DNA from: UBA5543 sp964464965
GTDB taxonomy: Bacteria; Bacteroidota; Bacteroidia; Chitinophagales; Chitinophagaceae
Length of the DNA stretch: 64,000 bases
Direction of reading: 5' to 3'
Assembly: GCA_964464965.1 (NCBI GenBank)
Contig: CAYXHM010000004.1
Location: forward strand, 362,170-426,169
Part shown: positions 1 to 10,177 of the stretch, in pieces
How the letters are laid out: the number at the start of each line of letters is the position of its first letter
Numbering within the stretch: the stretch's first letter is position 1
The notes under the pieces: model-generated
What the model saw: only the letters and a program-made list of their open reading frames with translations
Databases searched by the model: none
What the model was told of the DNA's origin: nothing
Translations under genes and position numbers: made by a program

Positions 1-2
1 TG

Positions 3-71
3 CCCTTCACAGTTTCGCTGGACGAATGGGTGGTGGTAGCAAAAAAGGAAGCGACTGAAAAGAAAAAGTAG
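3..71 (+). CDS. 3' end of an unidentified protein (partial)
   Basis: An open frame enters from the left edge and ends at a TAG at 69-71. It encodes 22 residues ending in a charged tail (VAKKEATEKKK). Its stop lies 2 bp from the convergent end of the next gene. Too little is present to name a family. The Lys/Glu-rich end is common at the C-terminus of soluble or membrane proteins and says nothing about function. Confidence 0.5.
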   Translation, partial: PFTVSLDEWVVVAKKEATEKKK

Positions 72-73
72 CG

Positions 74-2122
74 TCAGGCAACAGCTTCTGTGGGTTGTTG
101 AGCATCAGTTCTTAATTCCTTGTATATTTTCTTTAAATCCCTTGCGCGTCTTGGGGCTAGTATAAAATCAAACGGATAACGTAAACTATATCTGAATATC
201 AGCGGTATTACAGGAATGTAATGCCTTAAAGACATGCCACGTGAGCGGACTGCTACCCAAAACGCAAGACCAAAACTCACCAGGAAATTAAATGCTCCAA
301 TACCTAATACACCAATTATTACCGTAACTAATTCTATGGGTGGAACTTTATTATCCAACCCACACAATCCAAACGCAAAGTTTGCTGTCGAAATAGTAAT
401 GTGCCTGATATCGAAAGGTATGCCCAGGCTACGGCCTATCAATGGCGCAAAACCCAGGAAAAACCCTAAAGCAAGGTTGCCTGCGAAACCACCCAGGTTC
501 TTATCAATATATATAGCAATTTTATCACGTCTTGTACCTTTTACAAATTTCCTCAAAAGTGGGTGCTCTCTAACCCTTGCAGGGATATTCCTGAAACGTA
601 CACTGTTATCTACATAACCTGTTATAAGAGCTGACAGGAACAGGAAAACACCTGTAAGACAAGCATACCACCAGGCCGGAACAAGCAGTGGGTTTTGATT
701 ATTTAAATACTGGTGTGCCTCCGCCAAGGATGTAAGATGATGCCCAAAAAAGTACTTGTGCCCATATGCCAATAAATAAGACAAAGGGAATACTATAATG
801 AGGTTACCAATAAAAGAAGCAGTCTGGCTCCGCCATATCAAAACAAAAGAGTGTGCTACTGTGTATGAAGTATTTTTTTTATTCTTCTCTTTGCGCAGAT
901 CAAGGTAAGAAGCAAGTGTAGATGCTGTCATACCTGGTTGCTTCGTAGCCAGGGTAGTATGTGTAACCTGTAGTAAAATAAAACCTATCGCGTAATTCAA
1001 CCCATAAAGAAAATACTCCCAGAATGGTGCCGGATGCAAATGATGCAGTAATGTTTTAAAAAGCGCAATAAAGGAAATAATAGCGCCTCCGCCGGCGGCT
1101 GCTACAAAAAACCGGTTATACTGCTTCCTTGTTGTAGTAATATAGTGCTCTCCTGTATTACCTTTATGCTCTGCTATCTGGTAGGCAAGTAAACCTATGT
1201 TTTTATGAAGCAGTTCCTTTATACTGGTACGCTTGTTCTCACTCTCTACTATATCTTTAAACAGCCTGACAGACATTTTTAATTCAGCCTGCAGGTCATC
1301 ATCTGTACGCAATAAAGATACCACATGCAATATGCGTTTTATTTGTTGCTCTGTACGTACCAGCAGGTATGTTTGCGACAAGCTAGTGCCATACTTTTCA
1401 CTGTTTTTCCTGACTGTATTCAGCATTTCACTGCACTTCCCAAGCTGTTCATCCAGTTCTGAAGCATGAGAGTTCACCAATTCTTTATTGCCATACTGCA
1501 CTGCCTGTACCAACAATATTGCTATCCTGTTCTGTTCCAGGAAGGGGCCTGTAAGTTTGTCATCAGTTTCAATATGTATATTTATCTCCTCTTCCAGGCC
1601 AAGTGTAGAAACCCTGTAAGACAACACTGTCAAAGTATCGGTAAGATATTTACACAGCCTTTGCGAATCTTTATAAAGATCAAAAGCAAACATGCCAAAC
1701 AACTTTGCCCATAATTCGTCAGGAACTGAACGTACCCATATATAGTCTTTTCGGGAATCAAAGGTATGTTGCACTGTATATTCCAGGCTTCGTTTATCCG
1801 GCATAGGTGGCAATATCCTATGCGATAATTGTTTTGAAAATTCAGCAAAAAAGCCTGAACCACTCAAAACCCCTACCCTTGTTAAAAGGCTGAAACAACT
1901 TCTTTGGTTGAAAAGCGAAGTAATGAGTTGTTGCATGCATTCACGCAGAGCGCCATCATTCTCTAGTCTTTCAACCAGGTGGGCTACTTTTTCAACCGCA
2001 TTATTTTCTTTCTTTTCAGGACGTAATGATTGTGCCAGGCTGGAAAAAAACATAGTGTTGCGGTTACTATCCGTATTATGCAAAATCTCATCTAAAACAA
2101 TATCTATATTTCCGGCTGTCAT
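74..2122 (-). CDS. Gcr/PF10136 family membrane protein ('site-specific recombinase')
   Basis: A 682-residue protein resembling the family usually annotated as site-specific recombinase Gcr (SpecificRecomb, PF10136). The first roughly 330 residues are soluble and mainly helical. The C-terminal half carries about six hydrophobic segments, including stretches around residues 340-395, 440-460, 490-510, 545-575 and 600-630. I see no serine- or tyrosine-recombinase catalytic motif, so the name is probably historical and the protein is better described as a polytopic membrane protein of unknown role. It lies downstream of, and on the same strand as, an APC permease with a 78 bp gap. The ATG at 2122 is the only good start. 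Confidence is high for the family, low for any function. Confidence 0.75.
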   Translation of the reverse strand: MTAGNIDIVLDEILHNTDSNRNTMFFSSLAQSLRPEKKENNAVEKVAHLVERLENDGALRECMQQLITSLFNQRSCFSLLTRVGVLSGSGFFAEFSKQLSHRILPPMPDKRSLEYTVQHTFDSRKDYIWVRSVPDELWAKLFGMFAFDLYKDSQRLCKYLTDTLTVLSYRVSTLGLEEEINIHIETDDKLTGPFLEQNRIAILLVQAVQYGNKELVNSHASELDEQLGKCSEMLNTVRKNSEKYGTSLSQTYLLVRTEQQIKRILHVVSLLRTDDDLQAELKMSVRLFKDIVESENKRTSIKELLHKNIGLLAYQIAEHKGNTGEHYITTTRKQYNRFFVAAAGGGAIISFIALFKTLLHHLHPAPFWEYFLYGLNYAIGFILLQVTHTTLATKQPGMTASTLASYLDLRKEKNKKNTSYTVAHSFVLIWRSQTASFIGNLIIVFPLSYLLAYGHKYFFGHHLTSLAEAHQYLNNQNPLLVPAWWYACLTGVFLFLSALITGYVDNSVRFRNIPARVREHPLLRKFVKGTRRDKIAIYIDKNLGGFAGNLALGFFLGFAPLIGRSLGIPFDIRHITISTANFAFGLCGLDNKVPPIELVTVIIGVLGIGAFNFLVSFGLAFWVAVRSRGMSLRHYIPVIPLIFRYSLRYPFDFILAPRRARDLKKIYKELRTDAQQPTEAVA

Positions 2123-2200
2123 TATTTCCCTCTGAAAATCTAAAATACGTGAAAGGCCTGAAACAATTTTATAATTGTATTTATGTTATGCTTGAAATAG

Positions 2201-3937
2201 CTATATAATCAATCTAACCCCGCCCAGCTCTTCCAGCCTGTGGGTAAACCTGTCGCTGGGCGAACTGATGAACATAAAGTTCTGTGGTATCTTCCATTTT
2301 TTGCTCAGTTCTTCTATCAGCTGCGGGCCAAACACACCCTCTATCTGTATAAACTCGATTTTTATCTCGGGGTAGGCCCTGTCCAGTACTTCAAAATCTG
2401 TCATGAATTGTGGCGAAACGTCCTGCTCTTTATTCACCACGGTTACAATCTTCAGCCTGCGGGTTATCTCATTTTCCTGTACATATATCATCACTTTGTT
2501 CAGTACAGATATATCGTCACCTTTTGTAAAATACACAAACTCCTGGGCAGACAATTTTCTTATTGCCTTCTTTATATGCAGCCTGCCTAAAAGAGATATA
2601 CGCTCCATAGTATCTATAAAGCTGTTCACTACTATCAGCAGGTATTGTAATATTTCGTTACGTCGTAAAAAAAGGTAGATGACCAGTATTGCAGGAACAA
2701 AATATTGCAGGAACATCACCAGGTAGCTGGGGTTCATTTTAATATTGCCATACAATGCCGCTACCAGTGCAAAAACCGCTATAGCCACCACGTAGGCAGG
2801 TGCGTATTCCGGCCGCGGTAGTGCCCTGCGTTTTATCTTCAATAAAAAGTTGCCGTAGCCAAAGTATATCATCACTGCCAGGAAGGATATAGTATATACC
2901 CCTGCCAGCGGGCCTATCTCTCCACGGGTAACAAATAATACAGACAGGCAAAGCAGGAAGAATACGATCAGGATACGGTGCGTACTACCCCTTTTGTTTT
3001 CTTTTAATAAAAACTGTGGCAATACCCTGTCCAGTGTCATACGTTTTATAAGGCCTCCTACGCCTACATAAGAAGTAAGTACTGCACCACTCAACACCAG
3101 CACAGCATCTATAGATATCAGCATAGACATCCAGTCACCTGCAGCTTTATCGCCTATATGAGACAGGAGCGCCTCTTTATGCTGCGCTACCTCTGCCATA
3201 GGCAGCACCATGATAGCAATAAGCGCCATCAACGGGTTGATAACCGTTACGGCTATCCACATATTGCGCAATGTTTTGCGAAACACGCCTTTTTGCTGTT
3301 CCTCTACAAAGTTGGCAGAGCTTTCAAAACCGGAGATACCCAGCATGGCCGTACAAAAACCCAGGAACAATGCTGTAACAATGCCACCTTCTACCGGCAT
3401 TCTGAAATTGGTGGTAAAAACATCAAAACCATGGTTGAACACAAACCAGCCACCCACAAACAACAGCATGGCCATAGAAACCATGTGGATAATAAATATT
3501 ACTATAGCTACTATAGCACTCTCACTGATACCCAGTATCGTCAGCATCAGGAAAAAGGTAAGCAACCCTATTGTGGCCCAGAAAACAGGCACGGCATGTA
3601 TTATATTATGCAGGTAGTGCATGGCTTCTGTTGCAGATATCACTGCAGTAGCCATATAAGAAAGTATGGTAAGACATGCCGCAACAGATGCGTTGCTCTT
3701 GCTGGTAGTGTTCAGCAATACGTTGTACGCCCCGCCGTTCAGGGGCAAGGCACCTACTACTTCGCCGTATATTTTCCGGTACAGGAATAATACCAGGGCT
3801 ACCATCAGCAGAGATATCCAGGCATATTGCCCCGCATATACTATTGTAAGGGCTGATACATATAAACAGGAAGATGTAATATCATTGCCACAAATTGCTG
3901 TGGCGGCCAGTTGGTTCAGTTTCTTGGGGTGGCTCAT
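2201..3937 (-). CDS. APC superfamily amino acid permease
   Basis: A 578-residue polytopic membrane protein. The N-terminus (residues 1-40, with AATAICGNDITSSCLY) and the motif GEVVGALPLNGGAYNVLLN resemble APC transporters, where the first helix binds amino acids. About twelve hydrophobic segments fill residues 20-430. A soluble C-terminal domain of about 140 residues follows and is probably cytoplasmic and regulatory; I do not recognise its fold. Substrate cannot be inferred. A perfect 14 bp palindrome (CGAAATAAATTTCG, 3958-3971) sits 20 bp before the start codon and could be an operator or chance. The next upstream gene is the TonB receptor on the same strand, 74 bp away. Confidence 0.85.
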   Translation of the reverse strand: MSHPKKLNQLAATAICGNDITSSCLYVSALTIVYAGQYAWISLLMVALVLFLYRKIYGEVVGALPLNGGAYNVLLNTTSKSNASVAACLTILSYMATAVISATEAMHYLHNIIHAVPVFWATIGLLTFFLMLTILGISESAIVAIVIFIIHMVSMAMLLFVGGWFVFNHGFDVFTTNFRMPVEGGIVTALFLGFCTAMLGISGFESSANFVEEQQKGVFRKTLRNMWIAVTVINPLMALIAIMVLPMAEVAQHKEALLSHIGDKAAGDWMSMLISIDAVLVLSGAVLTSYVGVGGLIKRMTLDRVLPQFLLKENKRGSTHRILIVFFLLCLSVLFVTRGEIGPLAGVYTISFLAVMIYFGYGNFLLKIKRRALPRPEYAPAYVVAIAVFALVAALYGNIKMNPSYLVMFLQYFVPAILVIYLFLRRNEILQYLLIVVNSFIDTMERISLLGRLHIKKAIRKLSAQEFVYFTKGDDISVLNKVMIYVQENEITRRLKIVTVVNKEQDVSPQFMTDFEVLDRAYPEIKIEFIQIEGVFGPQLIEELSKKWKIPQNFMFISSPSDRFTHRLEELGGVRLII

Positions 3938-4011
3938 CGTTTCGCTTTATCATGGTGCGAAATAAATTTCGTACACATGGTCAGGTGATAAAGGTAAACA
4001 TAAAATACTTT

Positions 4012-6270
4012 TTATGACTTACCGGGCAATGTCCACCTGAAACCTGCAAAGCCTCTTATGCCCTGCATAGAGGCATAATTATAACTGGGGTCAAAAGTAT
4101 AGCCATTCGGATTATTCACAGGGTCCTCGGCATATTTATCAAACGGATCGTTGGCGCGTATTATCGGATTTTTGGGTACGAAGTTTAAGAGGTTTTTAAT
4201 ACCGCAGTACACTTCAAAATTCCTGCTGAAACGTTTGGTAACCTGTATATTGGCAATGGCGTACAGCGGCGAATATTCAGGACGATAATCATTGGGCAAC
4301 ACAGGCAGGCGCATAGGGCCATTCCATTTTGCTGTAAGGTCTATCGTCAATAGTTGCCTTGTAAAGGTATAGCTGGCAATAAAATTCCCCGACCATTTGG
4401 GTGCATACATCTGCACTGTACGCTGCATATTTCCGTTAGCATCCTGCTGATTCAGGTACACGTCCATATAGGTAGCGCCTATACTTACTTTAAACGGTAC
4501 ATTAAATGTAAAATCTGTATTGACAGATATACCCTGCGATACGGCGTAGCCATCTATGTTGTCATATATTATCTTATTAGGGTCGGTGTCAAAATCGCCA
4601 ACTATTTTATTGGTGAAGTAGCTGTAAAACGCGGTTGCGTCTATGCCAATATACAATGCATCTGTAGGAATTTTTAATACATAGTTCAGGTTGCTGTTGT
4701 AAGACCTTTCAGGGTTTAACTGGTTTGCTATAATCACATCCCTGGCACCTGTAAGCGCTGCGTGGTCTTCAGTAAACAGGTTTACTACCCTGTACCCCGT
4801 ACCAAAGCTGGCGCGCAGGGTATTCCTGTCATTGGGCGACCATTTGTAGGCAAAACGTGGCGAATGTATATTGCCGTGATTGCGGTCGTAGTCATACCTG
4901 TAACCCAGCAGCAGTTTATGCTTTGCTGCAAAGGCCCACTCGTCTTGTATATAAGCACCGGGCAGCGGTGTCACTGCCGGTTTATTAGTCAGGTTGGCAC
5001 TATCGCCGGTAGCTGTTGCGGGTGTGTTATCATCATAATAGGTATAACGGTAAGACGTTCCCAGCAGCAGGCTGTGTTTTTCTGTAAGCTGTTTATCCCA
5101 ATAGGCCTGTGCGAATGCTACCTGCTGGTTGGCCATGTAGGGGACATTGCCATAGTAAGAGTCCTGCAAATGGTGGTTGTATGAAAACTGGGTAAATATC
5201 TTTTCCTTAAATGGCAACTGGTACATACCTATCATCTCCCAGCGTTTGGTATATACGCTTTCTCCATAAATGCTGTCGCCGCCACGGTAGTTTTCATTCC
5301 AGTTGGTCTGGCCGCCCCAACGGTTTTCATATACATACCTGCCTGCTACAGATGCCACGCGGTTGTCTGTACGCTCTACACTCAGCTTGTTAAAAACAGA
5401 TATCCTGTTTTGCAATGCCATATCTGTAAAGCCGTCATTATTTTTATCATGTGGTGTATTATAGTTGTAGTAGCTTATTCCCGAAAGGTTATTCACTTTT
5501 CCCAGCCTGAATTTTCCAGCAACATCTGCATTATACTCCTGCCAGGTGGTGCCCATTACATCAACACTCAGCAATGGTGCGCGTTCTGCTTTTTTCGTAA
5601 TCACATTGATCACGCCACCCATAGCCTCAGACCCGTACAACGATGAAGCCGGGCCCTTTACCACCTCCAGCCTTTCTACCAGGCTGTTGGGTATGCCGCT
5701 AAGGCCATATACCGTAGCCAGGCCGCTTACTATAGGCATACCGTCTATAAGTATCATGGTATATGGCCCTTCCATACCATTTATATGTATATCGCCCGTA
5801 TTGCACACATTGCAGTTGATCTGCGGTTTCACGCCGTTAACTATTTCCAGCGCGTCAAACAGGTTGGGGGTAGGATTTTTCTTAAAGAACTGTGGCGTGA
5901 ATATTTCCACAGGTATGGGGCTGTCCATGCGGCTCATCTCCTTCATGGTGCCTGTTATCACCACCTCGTCCATTTGTTTGCCCGCTGCTTTCAGGTTTAT
6001 CCTGTACTGGTTTTTACCTGCCGATAATTTCAGGGTATCTGTTGTATAGCCTATGTAACTTATAATAAGCATAGTGGCATCTTCAGGTATGCTTATTTCA
6101 AATTTTCCCTGCTCGTCTGTGTTAGTACCTATAGTAGTACCTGGCACAGCTACTGTTGCAAAACTGACTGACTGCCCGTCCTGTACATCATATACATTGC
6201 CTTTTACCAGCCGCTGCGCACCTGCCGTAAACCCTGCCAGTAACAATAGTATAGTATATATTAATTTCAT
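4012..6270 (-). CDS. TonB-dependent outer membrane receptor with carboxypeptidase-regulatory-like domain
   Basis: A 752-residue outer membrane receptor. Residues 1-19 are a signal peptide ending in AGAQ. Residues 20-100 form a carboxypeptidase-D regulatory-like beta domain (VKGNVYDVQDGQSVSFATV). The plug domain spans about 115-230, including ILIDGMPIVSG and VERLEVVKGPASSLYGSEA. The rest is a beta barrel. A CNVCNTGDIHING stretch, with two cysteines in the plug, is seen in a subset of small-molecule/metal receptors, but the ligand is unknown. It is not a SusC: it is shorter and no SusD follows. A strong promoter lies upstream (6291-6321). It is divergent from the sensor kinase at 6404, so a shared control region is possible. 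Confidence 0.9.
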   Translation of the reverse strand: MKLIYTILLLLAGFTAGAQRLVKGNVYDVQDGQSVSFATVAVPGTTIGTNTDEQGKFEISIPEDATMLIISYIGYTTDTLKLSAGKNQYRINLKAAGKQMDEVVITGTMKEMSRMDSPIPVEIFTPQFFKKNPTPNLFDALEIVNGVKPQINCNVCNTGDIHINGMEGPYTMILIDGMPIVSGLATVYGLSGIPNSLVERLEVVKGPASSLYGSEAMGGVINVITKKAERAPLLSVDVMGTTWQEYNADVAGKFRLGKVNNLSGISYYNYNTPHDKNNDGFTDMALQNRISVFNKLSVERTDNRVASVAGRYVYENRWGGQTNWNENYRGGDSIYGESVYTKRWEMIGMYQLPFKEKIFTQFSYNHHLQDSYYGNVPYMANQQVAFAQAYWDKQLTEKHSLLLGTSYRYTYYDDNTPATATGDSANLTNKPAVTPLPGAYIQDEWAFAAKHKLLLGYRYDYDRNHGNIHSPRFAYKWSPNDRNTLRASFGTGYRVVNLFTEDHAALTGARDVIIANQLNPERSYNSNLNYVLKIPTDALYIGIDATAFYSYFTNKIVGDFDTDPNKIIYDNIDGYAVSQGISVNTDFTFNVPFKVSIGATYMDVYLNQQDANGNMQRTVQMYAPKWSGNFIASYTFTRQLLTIDLTAKWNGPMRLPVLPNDYRPEYSPLYAIANIQVTKRFSRNFEVYCGIKNLLNFVPKNPIIRANDPFDKYAEDPVNNPNGYTFDPSYNYASMQGIRGFAGFRWTLPGKS

Positions 6271-6290
6271 TCACATTGTAGTTGTGAAAG

Positions 6291-6321
6291 CAAAACTACA
6301 ATTTTAGACTAATCTAACAAA
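6291..6321 (-). promoter_or_regulatory. Bacteroidota sigma-A promoter of the TonB receptor gene
   Basis: Reading the minus strand, a -33 element TTTG (6318-6321) is followed after 19 nt by a perfect -7 box TAGTTTTG (6291-6298), then 20 nt to the ATG at 6270. Both elements and their spacing fit the Bacteroidota consensus TTTG-N19-21-TAnnTTTG. This is a sequence match only. Confidence 0.65.
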
Positions 6322-6403
6322 TTTATTTTGTCTTGTTAACAATTCGCAAACATGAGAATAATCGACATGTAAATCTGGCAATAATTTTTGCTAATATTGA
6401 TAA

Positions 6404-9313
6404 ATGAAAACAGTTAGGGTACTAAAACTCTACGTGATATTGATTATCTTTTTAGGCATATCACCTTCTCATACATACTCCCAACTTCCTGAATTAAGAA
6501 ATTATAACGTAAATGACGGATTACCGAGTTCTGAAACTTATGTCATCGTTCAGCACAACGACGGCTACATGTATATTGGTACCGACCGTGGACTTGCCCG
6601 TTTCGATGGAAATAATTTTCAAACGTTCACAACGGCAGACGGACTTACTGACAATACTGTCTTTAACCTATTCAGGCATAAGGATGCTTTATGGTATTAT
6701 TCCTATTCTTCCGACCTGGGATATCTCGCCAGTAATAAGTTTTACGATTACAGGCATAATTCTGTTATATATAAGCATATAATGTCAGTAATATGGAGCT
6801 GCCTTATTTTTAATGATGATGAAATTCTGTTTAATGCTCCTATAGATAAACATCATGTAGTATTTCGCATTACTGCGTCAGGCCGGCTGGATAGCAACCT
6901 ATTTGAACAAAAAGGGGCGTTATGTGCTTATGTTACGCCCAGCAATATTTGCTTTATGGCAGGCTATAGCTATGCGCCTAAACTTTTGTTATATGATAAG
7001 CCCGGGGGGAAATTACTGGCAGAGTTACCCAATAATAAAACTACAAAACTGGCTTTTGCACGTAACGTAAAGGAGAAAACGTTCTTTCACGCTAACCAGA
7101 GCATCTATATTATAGAGAAAGGCCTGCTTACAAAAATATCAGACTGCCCTGCAAATGCCTTATATATGTTTATTGATAGCAAAGAGGATATATGGATAGG
7201 CTATAAACTCAAAGGTGTTTATCATTACAAAAAGAGCAATAACTACCGGGACCCTGAACATTTATTAGCAAACTTTTCCATTTCCTGTATTACTGAAGAT
7301 TCAGAGGATGGAATATGGTTCACCACTCTTGAAAACGGCGTATACTATCTCCCGCCACAGAGAATATACTCTTACGCAAAACCGGGGACGACATTCACCA
7401 AAACTTTAAACCTTCATTATATCAATAATGTCATTTATGCACGGCAATCAGATTATTCCTTGGTCCGTCTTGATATTGCAACACAAAAATGGGAAAAAAT
7501 ATTTCCTTCAATTCCTATTCTTTCATCCCGGAATGGAGGCGACAGTGTGTTGTTTTTTACTACTATGGATAACTACAAAGTAAAACCCAAAGCCGGCCTT
7601 GAACAATTGTTTGATAACAGATTAGTTTTTGTTGGTAAAAGTATATGGGCTACCGGGCCGGGCATACGTTATTATAACAAAAAAAAATTGTCAGGGGCTT
7701 TTCCTAAGACACCAATGATAACTTGTGGAATAGAATTAGACAGCTTAAAACTTCTGGCAGGAACATTGAAGGGTTTATTTTTATACACAAACAATCAGTT
7801 GCTCCCGGTACAGGATAGTATAATAGGAAGCTCGCGTATTTCAGACCTTAAATTCTTTGACAGAAAAAACATACTGGTTTGCACGCAAAGTAAAGGGCTG
7901 TACATATTACAACTACCGGCGTTTAAAATTGTAAAGCATTTCACGCACAAGAACAGTTCAAAAGGAATTGTGTACAATACAGTTTATAAAGACTCTAATA
8001 ATACCGTGTGGCTGGGCACTAATAAAGGCGTTTGTAAGATATCCAACATATTAAGTTCCCGACTATCCCAGCAATGGATAAACATAAATAACGGACTCTT
8101 ATCAAATGAAGTATATGATATTATCTCTGTAAATGGGGATACATGGGCAGCTACTGCAAGAGGTATAAGCGTTATGCCAGGCAGCACAAATCTCAGTTAT
8201 TACCACCCTATCCCTGTTATACTACAATCTATTACAGTAAATGGGAAAGAATTGCAGGGTCAAAATTCAATACTCCGCTTTGATCAGAACAATATTACAT
8301 TCCGTTTTTCAGGCTTAAGTTATTTGTATGCAGGTTCGTTAGAATACAAATACAGGCTCAAAAAATCCGGTAAAGAAATATGGGAATATACAGACAACCC
8401 TACTATTAACTATAATAACCTTTCTCCCGGCAAATATCGGTTTGAATATGTTGCCATAGCGCCAAACCAGGCCGGTACTATAAAATATGGAGTTTACCGT
8501 TTCACTATTGATCCACCTTTTTGGGAAACATGGTGGTTTATATTTATTGTCATACTATTCTTAATATCGGGCCTATACTACTTTTTTCACCTGAGAATAA
8601 GATTTGTAAAAAAACAATTGAAACTCAAATCAGATTTGGCGCAGTATCGTGACAAAGCACTCAGAGACCAGATGTCACCGCATTTTATATACAATTCTCT
8701 AAATGCTATACAAAATTATATCGTCAAACATGACGATGAAGCTTCTGTAAATTTTCTATCTAAATTCTCAAGGCTCATGCGTCTGATATTCAACAACACC
8801 GGCAGCGACCTGGTGAGAATAGCGAAAGATTTAGAAGCCTTAAAGCTATATATAGAAATGGAAAAAATGCGCTTCCCCAACAAATTCGAGGTAATATTTG
8901 CGCCAATTGAAGATGACCTGGCACATATGTTTATCCCTCCACTGATATTACAACCATTTGTAGAAAATGCTATATTACATGGGATCCTACCTTCTGATAA
9001 GGCCGGTCGTATATCCATCGCTATTCAACACAGCGCAAACTCTATCATGGTAACAATACAGGATAATGGCATAGGCAGAAAAGCTGCGGCATTAATAAAG
9101 GCAGCTAAAAACAAATTCACAACAAATGAAGAAACAGAAAACAAACATCATTCGGCCACAACTGTAACGACTGCAAGAATAGCGCAGGCCTGGGGTGAAA
9201 ACACAAATACCCATTTTAGTATCGTGGACCTTTATGATGCTGATGGGAAAGCTTCAGGAACATTAGTAAAATTTTATTTACCATACATATATGATAGAGG
9301 CAATAATAATTGA
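6404..9313 (+). CDS. Two-component sensor: beta-propeller / Y_Y_Y domain / LytS-type histidine kinase
   Basis: A 969-residue membrane sensor. A signal peptide (residues 1-27) is followed by a long periplasmic region of two-component-regulator propeller repeats, beginning YNVNDGLPSSETY. A Y_Y_Y-like beta domain lies at about 610-700, a single membrane helix at about 708-727, and then a LytS-type (His_kinase, PF06580) kinase. The phospho-acceptor is H760 in QMSPHFIYNSLNAIQ; the ATP-binding region has PFVENAILHG (about 850) and a DNGIGR motif. There is no separate HATPase C-terminal regulator or AraC domain, so this is not a hybrid system. The stop overlaps the response regulator start by 23 bp, which indicates co-translation. 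The ligand is unknown; propeller sensors of this type often respond to extracellular glycans or envelope signals. Confidence 0.9.
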   Translation: MKTVRVLKLYVILIIFLGISPSHTYSQLPELRNYNVNDGLPSSETYVIVQHNDGYMYIGTDRGLARFDGNNFQTFTTADGLTDNTVFNLFRHKDALWYYSYSSDLGYLASNKFYDYRHNSVIYKHIMSVIWSCLIFNDDEILFNAPIDKHHVVFRITASGRLDSNLFEQKGALCAYVTPSNICFMAGYSYAPKLLLYDKPGGKLLAELPNNKTTKLAFARNVKEKTFFHANQSIYIIEKGLLTKISDCPANALYMFIDSKEDIWIGYKLKGVYHYKKSNNYRDPEHLLANFSISCITEDSEDGIWFTTLENGVYYLPPQRIYSYAKPGTTFTKTLNLHYINNVIYARQSDYSLVRLDIATQKWEKIFPSIPILSSRNGGDSVLFFTTMDNYKVKPKAGLEQLFDNRLVFVGKSIWATGPGIRYYNKKKLSGAFPKTPMITCGIELDSLKLLAGTLKGLFLYTNNQLLPVQDSIIGSSRISDLKFFDRKNILVCTQSKGLYILQLPAFKIVKHFTHKNSSKGIVYNTVYKDSNNTVWLGTNKGVCKISNILSSRLSQQWININNGLLSNEVYDIISVNGDTWAATARGISVMPGSTNLSYYHPIPVILQSITVNGKELQGQNSILRFDQNNITFRFSGLSYLYAGSLEYKYRLKKSGKEIWEYTDNPTINYNNLSPGKYRFEYVAIAPNQAGTIKYGVYRFTIDPPFWETWWFIFIVILFLISGLYYFFHLRIRFVKKQLKLKSDLAQYRDKALRDQMSPHFIYNSLNAIQNYIVKHDDEASVNFLSKFSRLMRLIFNNTGSDLVRIAKDLEALKLYIEMEKMRFPNKFEVIFAPIEDDLAHMFIPPLILQPFVENAILHGILPSDKAGRISIAIQHSANSIMVTIQDNGIGRKAAALIKAAKNKFTTNEETENKHHSATTVTTARIAQAWGENTNTHFSIVDLYDADGKASGTLVKFYLPYIYDRGNNN

Positions 9314-10037
9314 CGACGAACCGGCAGCAAGAGAGATAATAGAGTCTTTAGTGAAAAAATATACAAATGAAGTATCGGTAGTAGCTTCACTGGCAAATAC
9401 AACAGATGCCCTGGCTTACATAGAAAGGTCTGTACCTGATATTATTTTTCTTGATGTTGAATTGGCAGATGGTACTGGTTTTGACATTTTAGACAGGTAC
9501 CCGGGCATCAACAGTCATATTATATTTATTACCGCATACGAGCATTATTCTCTAAAGGCGATAAAACACAATGCGTTCGACTATATTCTAAAGCCTATAG
9601 ACCTCCAGGAATTTAAAATTACAATAAATAAAGCGGTTGATATAATTAAAACAAAACAACATAAGGATAACAGGAATATAGCAGACCTTTTTAAGGACCT
9701 GAAAAGGCGTATATCAGTTCCCGGCAGAAATGGTTATACATACTACGATATCGATGATATTATTTTTCTGGAAGCGGAAGGTAGTTATACTAAAATGCAA
9801 CTCACAGACAATCGTTCTATAACTATCAGCAAGGGCCTGGTTGAGTTCCAGGCATTAATAGAAGCAGGTTTTTTACGTGTCCATAAAAGTTATCTCATCA
9901 ACCTTGGTCATATTACAGAATTCAGGAAAGATGATGGCGTACACCTGGTGATGTCTGACAACAAACACATACCAATCGGTGCAAAATACAAGGAAGAAGT
10001 TATCAATATCCTACGGTCTTCTACCTTTTACATATAA
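9291..10037 (+). CDS. LytTR-family response regulator
   Basis: A 248-residue regulator paired with the overlapping upstream kinase. The receiver domain occupies residues 1-120: acidic pocket IIDDEPAARE, phospho-acceptor Asp55 in IIFLDVELADG, conserved Thr in FITAYEHYSLKA and Lys in FDYILKPID. The LytTR DNA-binding domain spans about 145-245 (DDIIFLEAEGSYT, RVHKSYLINL). LytTR proteins bind direct repeats upstream of a small number of targets. Likely targets include nearby genes, such as the LamG proteins that follow after 140 bp, but no operator was identified. Confidence 0.93.
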   Translation: MIEAIIIDDEPAAREIIESLVKKYTNEVSVVASLANTTDALAYIERSVPDIIFLDVELADGTGFDILDRYPGINSHIIFITAYEHYSLKAIKHNAFDYILKPIDLQEFKITINKAVDIIKTKQHKDNRNIADLFKDLKRRISVPGRNGYTYYDIDDIIFLEAEGSYTKMQLTDNRSITISKGLVEFQALIEAGFLRVHKSYLINLGHITEFRKDDGVHLVMSDNKHIPIGAKYKEEVINILRSSTFYI

Positions 10038-10177
10038 ATACAACAACCGGTAACCATATTTTGACAAGCCGCATAAGCGGTTTGTAAACTGCTATAGTCA
10101 TAGTTCAGGGTATTGTATCAATTTACTGATGATAACAACACCATTTTAACTATTCATCAATTCAAAAATCAATTATT

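Noticed and set aside
3158..3790. A 210-residue open frame antisense to the APC permease
   Set aside because: Composition is that of an out-of-frame translation of membrane helices; the permease on the other strand is convincing.
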